Origin: JACMLD01 sp044223995
GTDB taxonomy: Bacteria; Bacteroidota; Bacteroidia; Chitinophagales; Chitinophagaceae
Assembly (NCBI GenBank): GCA_044223995.1
Contig: JBGALE010000001.1
Location: forward strand, 434,001-498,000
Length of the DNA: 64,000 nucleotides
Direction: 5' to 3'
Position numbers and translations under genes: made by a program. A model generated the notes under the pieces. The model ran no database searches and had not been told where the DNA came from. It worked only from the letters and a program-made list of their open reading frames with translations. Shown here one piece after another: positions 42,644-51,081 of the stretch (within the stretch, counting starts at the first letter, position 1; every line of letters begins with the position of its first letter).

Positions 42644-43456
42644 ATGCTGAAATATCTTATCACCATATTGCTATTTTCTATTTTGCTCCCCGTATTCGGT
42701 TGTTTCATCGTGGTATTGACTGATGGAAAAAATGTGCTGGTTGGAAATCACGAAGACTGGTATGCAAGAGATGCAGAGATGACATTTGTTCCGGCTACCG
42801 GGAAGAAATACGGTATGGTCTATTTCGATTTTACCAGTGAGAAAACTGCACAGGGTGGTATGAATACCGCAGGTTTATTTTTTGATGCCACACGAACGCC
42901 GAATGCACCTTACCCTGACAATGAGTCAAAAGCAGATTGTCATTGTTATATATGGACGAAGATTTTAGCAGATTGTGCTACGGTGGATGAAGCCATTGCA
43001 GACGTCAAAAAATTTAAGATCCCTGAACTGGAAGACATTCACATCTTGTTTGCAGATAAATCAGGACAATCAGCAATTATAGGCGTATACGATAATCGAT
43101 TGCAGGTTCACCGGCGTACAGGCAATTTCCAGCTACTCACTAATTTTAATCCATCAAATCCTTCTTATGGCGGAGAATCTTTCTGTCAGCGTTACGCCAC
43201 AGCCGATTCCCTGCTGCACCATGATTCAACGGCGTCTGTTGACAATATCAGCCGTATTTTATCCAAAACACATCAGGATGAACTAACTATTTACTCCAAT
43301 ATTTATAACCTTACTACCGGTGATGTGTATGTATACAGCCTTTATTCAAGGAAAAATTTCACTAATTACCGCCGTATCAATCTCGCCACAGAACTGAAAA
43401 AAGGGAGACATGCAACAGCCATTATAAAACTATTTGACGGTAAAATACACGGGTGA
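42644..43456 (+). CDS. Ntn-hydrolase, linear-amide C-N hydrolase type
   Basis: The 270-residue protein opens with a hydrophobic signal (LKYLITILLFSILLPVFG) followed directly by Cys20 and FIVVLTDGKNVLVGNHEDW. This matches the N-terminal nucleophile strand and Asn/Asp-Trp motif of choloylglycine-hydrolase and penicillin V acylase-like enzymes. Cys20 would become the catalytic N-terminus after signal cleavage. Later motifs include GGMNTAGLFFDA and LTNFNPSNP, which supplies the catalytic Asn region. It should hydrolyse an amide bond outside the cytoplasm; the substrate is unknown. Seven bases separate it from the upstream gene stop. Confidence 0.82.
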   Translation: MLKYLITILLFSILLPVFGCFIVVLTDGKNVLVGNHEDWYARDAEMTFVPATGKKYGMVYFDFTSEKTAQGGMNTAGLFFDATRTPNAPYPDNESKADCHCYIWTKILADCATVDEAIADVKKFKIPELEDIHILFADKSGQSAIIGVYDNRLQVHRRTGNFQLLTNFNPSNPSYGGESFCQRYATADSLLHHDSTASVDNISRILSKTHQDELTIYSNIYNLTTGDVYVYSLYSRKNFTNYRRINLATELKKGRHATAIIKLFDGKIHG

Positions 43457-43464
43457 TACTGTTT

Positions 43465-44016
43465 TTAATTATTACCCGCACTATCCATTTCCATCACCAA
43501 TAAAAAAGAGAGATAATCAACGCCAGGGGTGTCTCCCCAACTCAACGAATGGGCTAAGTTGATCAACTGACCGCGCTGGGAGGCGCTGTACAGCAAGGCA
43601 TGTTGGATGATTTCATACGCAGGTAAGCGGGTCGGTTCAGGACAATGGTGATGTACAGTCAGTTCTTCATAAAAACCATAATCGGACAGCGCTTTTATAT
43701 GGTGCATTAGCAGTGAACTGGTATCGCGCAGCAGATGAAGGATATCTTCCAGCGATAATTCATCATAGGCAGTAATGGTAACGGGCGTAATGGTAGAACG
43801 CAGCCGATCATACCAGTATTTTTCTGCCCGTATGATGCGCACCAGTGATACCCGGAGCGTTTGCAGGGCAACCTTTTCCTTTTTCGGCTCTGCTGCTATT
43901 TTCTCCTGTATCCAGTTGGCCAGTTTTTTATTGGCCCAGAGATTAAATGTGATTTCTTCTTTCAGCAGCGTTGATACTGCGGATGGGTGAATGTTGGTAA
44001 CGGTTGCCTGTAACAT
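43465..44016 (-). CDS. DinB family protein
   Basis: The 183-residue protein has the four-helix DinB fold. FNLWANKKLANWI begins the first helix, LLMHHIKALSDYG lies in the third, and LYSASQRGQLINLAHSL in the last. Histidines at the usual metal-binding places are partly kept (the HHIK and VHHHC groups), while the last His of the family (HRGQ) is replaced by Gln-Arg-Gly-Gln. Function is unknown; some relatives are thiol transferases. It lies 44 bases downstream of the WYL regulator gene, in one operon. Confidence 0.82.
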   Translation of the reverse strand: MLQATVTNIHPSAVSTLLKEEITFNLWANKKLANWIQEKIAAEPKKEKVALQTLRVSLVRIIRAEKYWYDRLRSTITPVTITAYDELSLEDILHLLRDTSSLLMHHIKALSDYGFYEELTVHHHCPEPTRLPAYEIIQHALLYSASQRGQLINLAHSLSWGDTPGVDYLSFLLVMEMDSAGNN

Positions 44017-44060
44017 AATTTCCGGTTGTGGTACAAAGCAACAAACGGCAGGTGACAGCC

Positions 44061-45029
44061 CTATGTCAGCAGTGGGGATTCCTGTTTATTTTTCTCAAAG
44101 ACTTTCCCGATAAATTCTATCAACCGGTCGCGCAGTGAGTCAGGGTGCATGATTTCTGCATCATCGGCATACATCAGGAACCAGCGCATAAAGGTTTCCG
44201 GGCAGGAAATCAGGAATTGCATTTCAACCTGGTCGCGCAGCGCGGTTTCAGTTACAAAACCGTGATAATACCTTGATTCCTGCATGTATTTGGCCAGCTT
44301 TTTCTTTACACGGATAACCACCGTTTGCAGGTTTTCCTTTTCCGCTACCTGTGCGAGATAGGTTTTTAAAGAAGGATGCGTTTTGTTAAAGGATTCTTCG
44401 GTCAATTTAATTTGCCGGATGCGGTCCGTCCTAAAGTTGCGATAGGCATTCCTCAGCCGGCACCAGGCAATGGTGTACCAGTAACCTGCGGAAAAGAAAA
44501 CACCGACCGGTTCTATATTTCTGCGGGTTATTTCTTCCGCTTCAATCGCTTTGTACTGGATATAAACCTGCTTTTTATCCGAAATTCCTTTTAATAAAAA
44601 TTGGAGGGTGTTATCTGCAGAAGCCGCATTGAATGGCGTGTTGCGCTGGATTACTTCAATGTGATCTTCCATATTTTCCAGCAAATCTTTTTCGGCAGAG
44701 CGCAGCACTGATCTGATTTTGTACATGGCCGATTTATAGCTGGTGCTGGTGCTGCTGTCAGTTAGTTTTTCCACCAGTTTTTCGGCGGTGAGAAAAGCTG
44801 TCGCCTCTTCTTTCGTAAACATCACCGGAGGCAGGCGGTAGCCTTCCATTATTGAATAGCCGATCCCTGTTTCGCCTAAAATAGGTATACCAGCTTCTTC
44901 CAGCGTTTTGATATCACGGTAAACGGTGCGCAGACTGATATTGAAACGTTCGGCAATTTCCTGCGCACGCACAATTTTTTTAGACTGGAGCTGAATAAGA
45001 ATGGCGGTCACCCTGTCAATCCGGTTCAT
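44061..45029 (-). CDS. HTH-11/WYL domain transcriptional regulator
   Basis: The 322-residue protein has an N-terminal winged helix (residues 1-60, ILIQLQSKKIVRAQEIAERFNISLRTVYRDIKTLEEAG). A linker leads to a WYL domain near 155-225 (KKQVYIQYKA; VGVFFSAGYWYTIAWCRLRNAYRNFRTDRI) and a C-terminal WCX domain. WYL proteins sense nucleotides, nucleic acids or other ligands. The neighbours are a DinB-like gene and a small unknown gene, which may be its targets. It is encoded upstream of the DinB-like gene. Confidence 0.92.
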   Translation of the reverse strand: MNRIDRVTAILIQLQSKKIVRAQEIAERFNISLRTVYRDIKTLEEAGIPILGETGIGYSIMEGYRLPPVMFTKEEATAFLTAEKLVEKLTDSSTSTSYKSAMYKIRSVLRSAEKDLLENMEDHIEVIQRNTPFNAASADNTLQFLLKGISDKKQVYIQYKAIEAEEITRRNIEPVGVFFSAGYWYTIAWCRLRNAYRNFRTDRIRQIKLTEESFNKTHPSLKTYLAQVAEKENLQTVVIRVKKKLAKYMQESRYYHGFVTETALRDQVEMQFLISCPETFMRWFLMYADDAEIMHPDSLRDRLIEFIGKVFEKNKQESPLLT

Positions 45030-45124
45030 GTGGCTGGAAGGCTTTTTGTAAAAATAGAAAGCCTTTACCAGAAAGATGGGAATAATTTACCGGTTTGTGG
45101 TAGCTGTAAAAGACGGGGCGCCGG

Positions 45125-45442
45125 TTAATTATACGTTTGTGCGGAAAGAAAGGCATAAGGGTCCAGTGACAAATAATTGTCTCTTGGTTCGGGGTATTCG
45201 CCCATTTCCACCTCGATAAAGGATTCGGTTTCCCTGATTTCCCAGAGGTATAATTTTTTGGCAGCATCGGGCTGCCCGAAGATCTCGGGGAGCATATCGG
45301 GCAGTAAACCGTTCCAGCAGGCATTTTCCAGCCTTTCTGTATCATTTAATTTGCTGTTATCCTCCTTATCACTGTATTGACGGGAAGCAAAGCTTGTCCC
45401 GGTTATCAGTAGTATTTCCTGTTGTGTAGCATTCTCTTTCAT
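45125..45442 (-). CDS. Small conserved-looking protein of unknown function
   Basis: I do not recognise this 105-residue acidic protein (ENACWNGLLPDMLPEI; LYLWEIRETESFIEVEMGEYPEP). It has no signal or membrane helix. The ATG at 45442 follows an AT-rich leader, and codon use is like that of its neighbours. It lies in tandem 95 bases upstream of the WYL regulator gene, so it could be part of the same transcript. Confidence 0.6.
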   Translation of the reverse strand: MKENATQQEILLITGTSFASRQYSDKEDNSKLNDTERLENACWNGLLPDMLPEIFGQPDAAKKLYLWEIRETESFIEVEMGEYPEPRDNYLSLDPYAFLSAQTYN

Positions 45443-45502
45443 AATTGTTCGTTTAAATGATCCTTACCTATTTGACGCAAAAACAACCAAAAGGCTACAA
45501 GG

Positions 45503-45533
45503 CGGTGTACAAAATATTCTGTTAAATACACCG
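45503..45533. repeat. Seven-base inverted repeat upstream of the small ORF
   Basis: CGGTGTA (45503-45509) mirrors TACACCG (45527-45533) with a 17-base AT-rich spacer. The layout fits a dimeric regulator site or a weak hairpin. It lies between the divergent starts of the 105-residue gene and the small ORF at 45663. Confidence 0.4.
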
Positions 45534-45662
45534 GCGTTAAAAATTTTTCCCCGGCAAACTGTAACATGGTTTACAAACCTGCGTCCTATTATACAGAAGC
45601 GGATAAAGAGAGAGAAAGGAAATAAGAAAACAACCAATCATTCATTTTTAAAAATATTTTTT

Positions 45663-45740
45663 ATGAGAGGCAAATACATCACCACACAGATTTTACTGGC
45701 ATGTATGTCAGGCGGTGGAAAGAAAAGATTAAACAAATAA
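45663..45740 (+). CDS. Possible small peptide gene of 25 codons
   Basis: ATG at 45663 opens MRGKYITTQILLACMSGGGK, followed by KRLNK and a TAA. It is a basic peptide with a short hydrophobic core, a Cys and a GGG. An AT-rich leader precedes it and a strong hairpin terminator follows at 45778, so a short transcript of its own is likely. It could be a peptide signal, a modified-peptide precursor or only part of a small RNA. I know no family for it. Confidence 0.38.
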   Translation: MRGKYITTQILLACMSGGGKKRLNK

Positions 45741-45777
45741 ATGGTTCATCCAACCCGTTGTTTTGTTGAAAGCATAT

Positions 45778-45801
45778 AAGTCATCTTCGGATGACTTTTT
45801 T
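45778..45801 (+). terminator. Intrinsic terminator after the small ORF
   Basis: Stem AAGTCATC (45778-45785), stable loop TTCG, stem GATGACTT (45790-45797), T-run to 45801. It is 37 bases after the 25-codon ORF and 82 bases before the next gene, which it does not serve. Confidence 0.9.
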
Positions 45802-45883
45802 ATGGCACTCCGGCTAAGATGCAGCGCATGTAACCACTTCTTGGAATAGCCTATATTTACTGTTGAATCAAGTTTTGGAAAAA

Positions 45884-47005
45884 ATGCCTTCAGCACCTGT
45901 TACCTTTTATGAGCGACTGTACCGGAGCCTCGTGAGCATTCTTATTATATTTCTCGCGCTGTATTATGCACAACATATTCTCATACCGGTTTCATTTGGC
46001 GCATTGATAGCCCTGTTGCTGATAGCACCTGCTCGCATCTTCGAAAAGTTCGGGATCGGGCGGGCGCTGTCCGCTATTATTTCTACGCTATTGTTCCTGG
46101 TGGCAGGCTTTGTTGTTTTTTATTTTATTTCCTCGCAGGTAGTAGGATTTAAAACTGATTTGCCCAAGCTGGTGGATTTATTTTTAGCCGGGTTTGATGA
46201 ACTGGAGCATTGGATCACCCTGAAATTTAATGTGAGCACCGCCAGCATCGATGAATTCCTGCACAATGCTACTACTAAAACTTTGTCCAATTCATCAGCA
46301 CTGATTGGTACAACTGTCGGCACTGTCTCGGGTACACTGGTGTATATGGTGCTGATACCTATTTATTCTTTCCTGATTTTGTATTACCGCGGACTGGTGG
46401 CAAAATTTTTTGTCAAAGTATTCCCCGAAAGGCACAGCAGTACCGTGCTGGAAGTGTTGGAAAAAATCAGGTATGTGATAAAAGGATATGTGAGCGGCTT
46501 ATTCATTGAAATGGTGATTGTAGCGATTATGAATTGTACCGGTTTCCTGATACTGGGTGTTAAGTACGCCATTTTACTGGGCGTGATTGCAGCGCTGCTC
46601 AACATCATTCCTTATCTCGGTATTTTAACAGCAGCCATCATCAGCCTGTTAATCACATCAACCACCAATACGCCCGGCGTGGTACTGGGTATGGCCATTG
46701 TGTTGGTAGGGGTACACCTGATCGATTCAAATATTATTTTACCCAAAGTAGTCGGTTCAAAAGTCAAAATAAATGTACTGGCCACCCTGCTGGCAGTGCT
46801 GATAGGCAGCGCGGTGTGGGGCATACCCGGCATGTTTTTATCTATACCTATCATCGCCATCCTGAAAATTATTTTTGATGCAGTGGATGAATTAAAACCC
46901 TGGGGCCTTTTGATCGGGGAAGAACAAAGACACACAACTGCGAAGAAACGCCGCAACCTGAAATCATTGCTGGCAGGAAGAAAAAACAACAAGACGGCTA
47001 AGTAA
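45884..47005 (+). CDS. AI-2E family transporter
   Basis: The 373-residue membrane protein belongs to the AI-2E (PerM/TqsA-like) family. It has about eight hydrophobic helices: two pairs at the N-terminus (IILFLALYYAQHILIPVSFGAL), a hydrophilic middle and a C-terminal block. That block contains NIIPYLGILTAAIISLL and LIDSNIILPKVVGSKVKINVL, which are family signatures. Members export signalling molecules or act as Na+/H+ antiporters, so the substrate is not known. The ATG at 45884 is preferred over an in-frame TTG at 45863. The C-terminus is Lys/Arg-rich. Confidence 0.9.
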   Translation: MPSAPVTFYERLYRSLVSILIIFLALYYAQHILIPVSFGALIALLLIAPARIFEKFGIGRALSAIISTLLFLVAGFVVFYFISSQVVGFKTDLPKLVDLFLAGFDELEHWITLKFNVSTASIDEFLHNATTKTLSNSSALIGTTVGTVSGTLVYMVLIPIYSFLILYYRGLVAKFFVKVFPERHSSTVLEVLEKIRYVIKGYVSGLFIEMVIVAIMNCTGFLILGVKYAILLGVIAALLNIIPYLGILTAAIISLLITSTTNTPGVVLGMAIVLVGVHLIDSNIILPKVVGSKVKINVLATLLAVLIGSAVWGIPGMFLSIPIIAILKIIFDAVDELKPWGLLIGEEQRHTTAKKRRNLKSLLAGRKNNKTAK

Positions 47006-47122
47006 AAACAGTTCCCTGTGTTATTTTTTTAAGGAAGGATGTATATTCACAGAATAACTTACATTTATTTTGCAGTAAACCGCTTCCTCTGTTATCAATT
47101 CCAAATTGACTAATTCCAGTTT

Positions 47123-48274
47123 ATGAGTAATATTTCAGGCAGCCATGCCGGACCTAATGGTAATACGCCACCGTCATTCGTTTCGCAGCGTTTGTATTCG
47201 CTCGATGCACTCCGCGGTTTTGATATGTTTTGGATCATGGGTGCCGAAGAAATTTTTCATACCATGTCAAAAGCCACAGGTTCTTCTTTCTGGGGAGCGA
47301 TTGCCAACCAGTTTACACACCCCGACTGGAATGGTTTTCATTTTTATGATCTGATCTTTCCTTTGTTTTTATTCATGGCTGGTGTAGCCACTCCGTTTTC
47401 TGTGGGAAGGGAAATGGAAAAAGGAAAAACAAAAAACCAGTTGCTCTGGCGCGTGGTAAAACGGGGATTGATACTGGTACTGCTGGGTGTTATTTATAAT
47501 AACGGGCTGCATATAAAACCTATTTCCGAAATACGGTTTGCCAGTGTGCTGGGCAGAATCGGGCTTGCATACATGTTTGCCAACATTATTTATTTATATG
47601 CCAGCAAGCGTGCACAAATCATCTGGTTTGCCGGTTTACTGATTGGTTACTGGTTGCTCCTAAAATTCACCGCAGCGCCAGGTTTCATGCCGGGTGATCT
47701 AACCATGGAAGGAAATTTTGCTTCCTATATTGACAGGAATATTATTCCCGGAAAATTATACCTAGGTATTCATGATCCTGAAGGCCTGGTATCTACCATC
47801 GCTGCCATTGGAACGGGCTTGTTGGGGATAATGGCGGGATTGTATTTGAAGCGTACCAATATCGGTGGAGGTGTAAAAGCACGCAACCTGGCAATTGCCG
47901 GTGTGATCAGCATTCTTCTTGCCCTGTTATGGAATCTCGATTTTCCTATTAATAAAAATTTATGGACCAGTTCATTTGTACTGCTCGTTGGCGGTATCAG
48001 TTTAATACTGCTCGGCCTGTTTTATTATATCATTGATGTATTGGGATATAAAAAATGGGCATTCTTCTTCCGGGTCATTGGTATGAACTCCATACTGATT
48101 TATATGTCGGGACAATTTATTGGCTGGGAGTATGCCAATCACGGATTTTTTGCATGGCTCGGTGAACTGATCGGCGATCCATTCAACGCAGTGGCGCTGT
48201 CTATTACCTATGTATTGGTAAAATGGGCCTTTCTTTATTTCATGTATAAGAAAAAAGTCTTCCTGCGCGTATAG
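47123..48274 (+). CDS. DUF5009/HGSNAT-like acyltransferase membrane protein
   Basis: The 383-residue protein has about ten transmembrane helices. Its N-terminal SLDALRGFDMFWIMGAEEIFH and FHFYDLIFPLFLFMAGVATPFS match the heparan-alpha-glucosaminide N-acetyltransferase-like family (also called NagX-like, DUF5009). The human relative moves acetyl groups across a membrane to glucosamine; the bacterial role is probably acetylation of a sugar or amine. Its C-terminal helices contain RVIGMNSILIYM. It is transcribed alone and converges with the ABC permease gene 20 bases away. Confidence 0.88.
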   Translation: MSNISGSHAGPNGNTPPSFVSQRLYSLDALRGFDMFWIMGAEEIFHTMSKATGSSFWGAIANQFTHPDWNGFHFYDLIFPLFLFMAGVATPFSVGREMEKGKTKNQLLWRVVKRGLILVLLGVIYNNGLHIKPISEIRFASVLGRIGLAYMFANIIYLYASKRAQIIWFAGLLIGYWLLLKFTAAPGFMPGDLTMEGNFASYIDRNIIPGKLYLGIHDPEGLVSTIAAIGTGLLGIMAGLYLKRTNIGGGVKARNLAIAGVISILLALLWNLDFPINKNLWTSSFVLLVGGISLILLGLFYYIIDVLGYKKWAFFFRVIGMNSILIYMSGQFIGWEYANHGFFAWLGELIGDPFNAVALSITYVLVKWAFLYFMYKKKVFLRV

Positions 48275-48294
48275 GTCGATGATAGGTTCAATCA

Positions 48295-49044
48295 TTATCT
48301 CGCATTCCAGCGAAACCATTTAATGCCCATTACCGAAAATACCAGTGCATAGCCAATGGTAACAAGTAACGAAACAGTGGTATGCATGTCCCAGCTACCA
48401 GGCTGAAGGCTGGCAGATATGATTTGCTTCACCGTTCCATAGGGGGACCATTTTACCATATTACCAATTTTATCTCCCAATACACCCAGTTCACCAAACA
48501 TCCCTACCATGATAAAAACAAAATAGACGAGCCTTGTTGTAGAGTTAACCGTTTCGGCATTCTTAATCAATCCTACAATGGCTTGCCCCAAGCCCAGGTA
48601 TAAAGCGCCGCCGATAAAGGCAGTCAGAAAACCCAATATATAACCGCTCGGACTGACCACAATTTTATCGTAATAATATCCGGCAATAAACACCGCTGTT
48701 GTCATTAATATGATCATCACAAGTTGTACAGCCAGCCTGCTGATCATAATCGCCCAGGAAGGTACGGGTGCCACACGCAGTCGCTGGAATACGCCTTTGT
48801 CTCGGTCACGTGCAATCGCATTTGAATAGCCCATCAGGCCGATGGCGGTGAGGCCAACCGTGATGCAATTGGACAAGGCGAATGCACCGCCCATTTTTTC
48901 AACCAACCCCTTCCATGAAATGATGATGATGACTGGCACCAGTATCACCATGATCACTGCCCTGCGATTGCGCCACTGGGTGGTAAAATCGGCTTTGAGC
49001 AATGATGTTAATGCTGATGATGTTGTTGGTATGTTAGCTGGCAT
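48295..49044 (-). CDS. ABC-2 type transporter permease
   Basis: The 249-residue permease has six hydrophobic helices of the ABC-2 type. A cytosolic N-terminus (LLKADFTTQWRNRRAVIMVIL) and the typical RDRDKGVFQRLRVAPVPSWAI loop are present. It is the membrane partner of the ATPase encoded 13 bases upstream, and together they are probably an exporter. The ATG at 49044 follows the ATPase stop; an ATG at 49098 would overlap it by 41 bases. Substrate unknown. Confidence 0.88.
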   Translation of the reverse strand: MPANIPTTSSALTSLLKADFTTQWRNRRAVIMVILVPVIIIISWKGLVEKMGGAFALSNCITVGLTAIGLMGYSNAIARDRDKGVFQRLRVAPVPSWAIMISRLAVQLVMIILMTTAVFIAGYYYDKIVVSPSGYILGFLTAFIGGALYLGLGQAIVGLIKNAETVNSTTRLVYFVFIMVGMFGELGVLGDKIGNMVKWSPYGTVKQIISASLQPGSWDMHTTVSLLVTIGYALVFSVMGIKWFRWNAR

Positions 49045-49057
49045 ATCAGTTATTTTA

Positions 49058-49840
49058 TTATGAGCGAATTTCTTTTCCGGTGAGACCAATGAACACATCT
49101 TCGAGCGTTATTTTTCCTTTCCTGGATGCTTTTACGACTTCCGGGTTGTCCCTGTTTTTATCGATCATTTCCTGTGGCGTATCTACCGTCATTACTCTCC
49201 CATGATCAATGATAGCAATGCGATCACATACTGCCTCCGCTTCTTCCATCGAATGGGTGGTTAATAAAATAGCATGGCCTTTATCGCGCATCTCTTCCAT
49301 TCTTTCCCACAATTGCCTGCGTGATTGTGGATCAAGCCCTGTTGTTGGTTCATCCAGCAATACCAGCTTTGGCTGGTGAATTAATGCAATGACAAGCGAA
49401 ACACGTTGCTGTTGTCCGCCGGATAATTGTCCGAATCGTTTGGAAGCAGCGTCTTCAAGTTTGATATCATGTAATATGGAAACTATTTTTTCCTTTGGCA
49501 TATCCACACCATAAATACCTGCATAGAGTTGAATGATTTCACTGACTGATAACTCTGGCTGAAAACTGGTTGCCTGCAGTTGCACGCCAAGATTTGCCCG
49601 GGCATGTAAAGGTTGTTCATTGATATTATAGCCTGCAACAGTAATGGTTCCCGATTGTGGTTTCAGTAATCCTTCCACTGCACTCAGTGTACTGGTTTTG
49701 CCGGCACCATTCGGCCCCAGCATACCAAAAATTTCACCGCTGTTTACGGTAAAGGATACATCGCGCACAGCCTGGAAGTCGCCGTAAAAAACATTGAGCC
49801 CGGTGACTGCTAATACTGTATTATTCGGGTCCATTTGCAT
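49058..49840 (-). CDS. ABC transporter ATP-binding protein
   Basis: The 260-residue ATPase has Walker A GPNGAGKTS (residues 39-47), the signature LSGGQQQRV, Walker B LVLLDEPTTGLD and the switch His in LLTTHS. It drives the ABC-2 permease encoded just downstream. It fits the drug or lipid exporter subfamily (DrrA/CcmA-like) by its length and short C-terminal tail. A 245-base gap to the divergent esterase gene holds its promoter. Confidence 0.95.
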   Translation of the reverse strand: MQMDPNNTVLAVTGLNVFYGDFQAVRDVSFTVNSGEIFGMLGPNGAGKTSTLSAVEGLLKPQSGTITVAGYNINEQPLHARANLGVQLQATSFQPELSVSEIIQLYAGIYGVDMPKEKIVSILHDIKLEDAASKRFGQLSGGQQQRVSLVIALIHQPKLVLLDEPTTGLDPQSRRQLWERMEEMRDKGHAILLTTHSMEEAEAVCDRIAIIDHGRVMTVDTPQEMIDKNRDNPEVVKASRKGKITLEDVFIGLTGKEIRS

Positions 49841-50085
49841 GGCATTGGTTTTGTGTACATGTAAATTGTTACTTTCTGCAAGGGGTAACCGCTATTACAA
49901 ACCCTTTTTTACCAGGTGCTAAGGTAAATGGCAGTTTTTTACAGGCCAATTCTATCACGGTAAGCTATTAATGTTTGCCGGTAAAATGGGGAAATGGATC
50001 GGCGGAGCCCTTCATATTTAAAAAAAGAAGATAAATTACGGATGAATTACGACCATTAATACCTTATATCTAATTAACAACATTT

Positions 50086-51003
50086 ATGAAATCCCTGATT
50101 GCATTATTGCCTGTTCTGTTATTCGTAAACATTGCTGCTATGGCGCAAGAAACCATTCCACTGTATAAAGATGCCATTCCCAATAGTAAACCCAGTCCCA
50201 ATGAAGAAACCACCACTTTTGAAAACGGGATAACTATTGTGAGCAAGATAACCTTGCCGACATTAAGTATTTATCTTCCTTCCAAAGAAAAAGCAACTGG
50301 TGCCGCGGTGGTGATATGTCCCGGCGGCGGTTATTGGATCAATGCACTGGCACACGAGGGAACGGATATTGCCAAAAGATTTGTTGAAATGGGTGTAGCC
50401 GCCTTCGTGGTAAAATACCGCATACCAAATGAAGCTACCATGATGAATAAAGAAATCGGGCCATTGCAGGATGCACAGCAGGCTATGAAGACCGTCCGCA
50501 TGCGTGCAAAAGAATTTAATATTGATGAACACCGGATTGGTATCATGGGTTTCTCCGCAGGCGGCCATCTGGCATCCACTGCAGGAACACACTTTACAAC
50601 GGCTGTCATTGATAATAAGGAAAATACCAGTTTGCGGCCGGACTTTATGATCCTTATATATCCGGTTATTAGTTTTAAAGAAGGTGTTGGCCATATGGGC
50701 TCGCGGGAACAACTAATAGGCAAACAACCCACCACGGAAAAGATCAATTATTATTCAAATGAAATGCAGGTAACGGCACAAACGCCACCTACCTTTTTGT
50801 TACATGCCTCTGATGACGATGTAGTGCCGGTGAACAACAGTATTTTGTTTTATGAAGCATTGCTGCAAAACAAGGTACCTGCGGAACTGCATATTTATGA
50901 GAAAGGCGGTCATGGTTTTGGGATGCATAACAGGACCAATGGTGATGACTGGATGGAAACCTGCAGGCAATGGCTGATCACCAATGGCTGGATAAAGAAA
51001 TGA
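50086..51003 (+). CDS. Secreted alpha/beta-hydrolase, acetyl-xylan-esterase-like
   Basis: The 305-residue protein has a signal peptide (LIALLPVLLFVNIAAMAQ) and an alpha/beta-hydrolase fold. The oxyanion region is VVICPGGGYWI, and the nucleophile elbow GFSAGGH holds the catalytic Ser near residue 163. The Asp lies in HASDDDVVPV and the His in KGGHGFGMH. It belongs to the BD-FAE/acetyl-xylan esterase-like group, which removes acetyl or feruloyl groups from plant polysaccharides. It is followed 78 bases later by a second esterase gene, so both may feed the rhamnose and galactan genes downstream. Confidence 0.9.
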   Translation: MKSLIALLPVLLFVNIAAMAQETIPLYKDAIPNSKPSPNEETTTFENGITIVSKITLPTLSIYLPSKEKATGAAVVICPGGGYWINALAHEGTDIAKRFVEMGVAAFVVKYRIPNEATMMNKEIGPLQDAQQAMKTVRMRAKEFNIDEHRIGIMGFSAGGHLASTAGTHFTTAVIDNKENTSLRPDFMILIYPVISFKEGVGHMGSREQLIGKQPTTEKINYYSNEMQVTAQTPPTFLLHASDDDVVPVNNSILFYEALLQNKVPAELHIYEKGGHGFGMHNRTNGDDWMETCRQWLITNGWIKK

Positions 51004-51081
51004 TTTGTGTCATAAACAGTCAAAATAGCATCATTCAGTTTCATTTCTATATTTTACCTTGAACGTAAAACTTGTTGCCAG

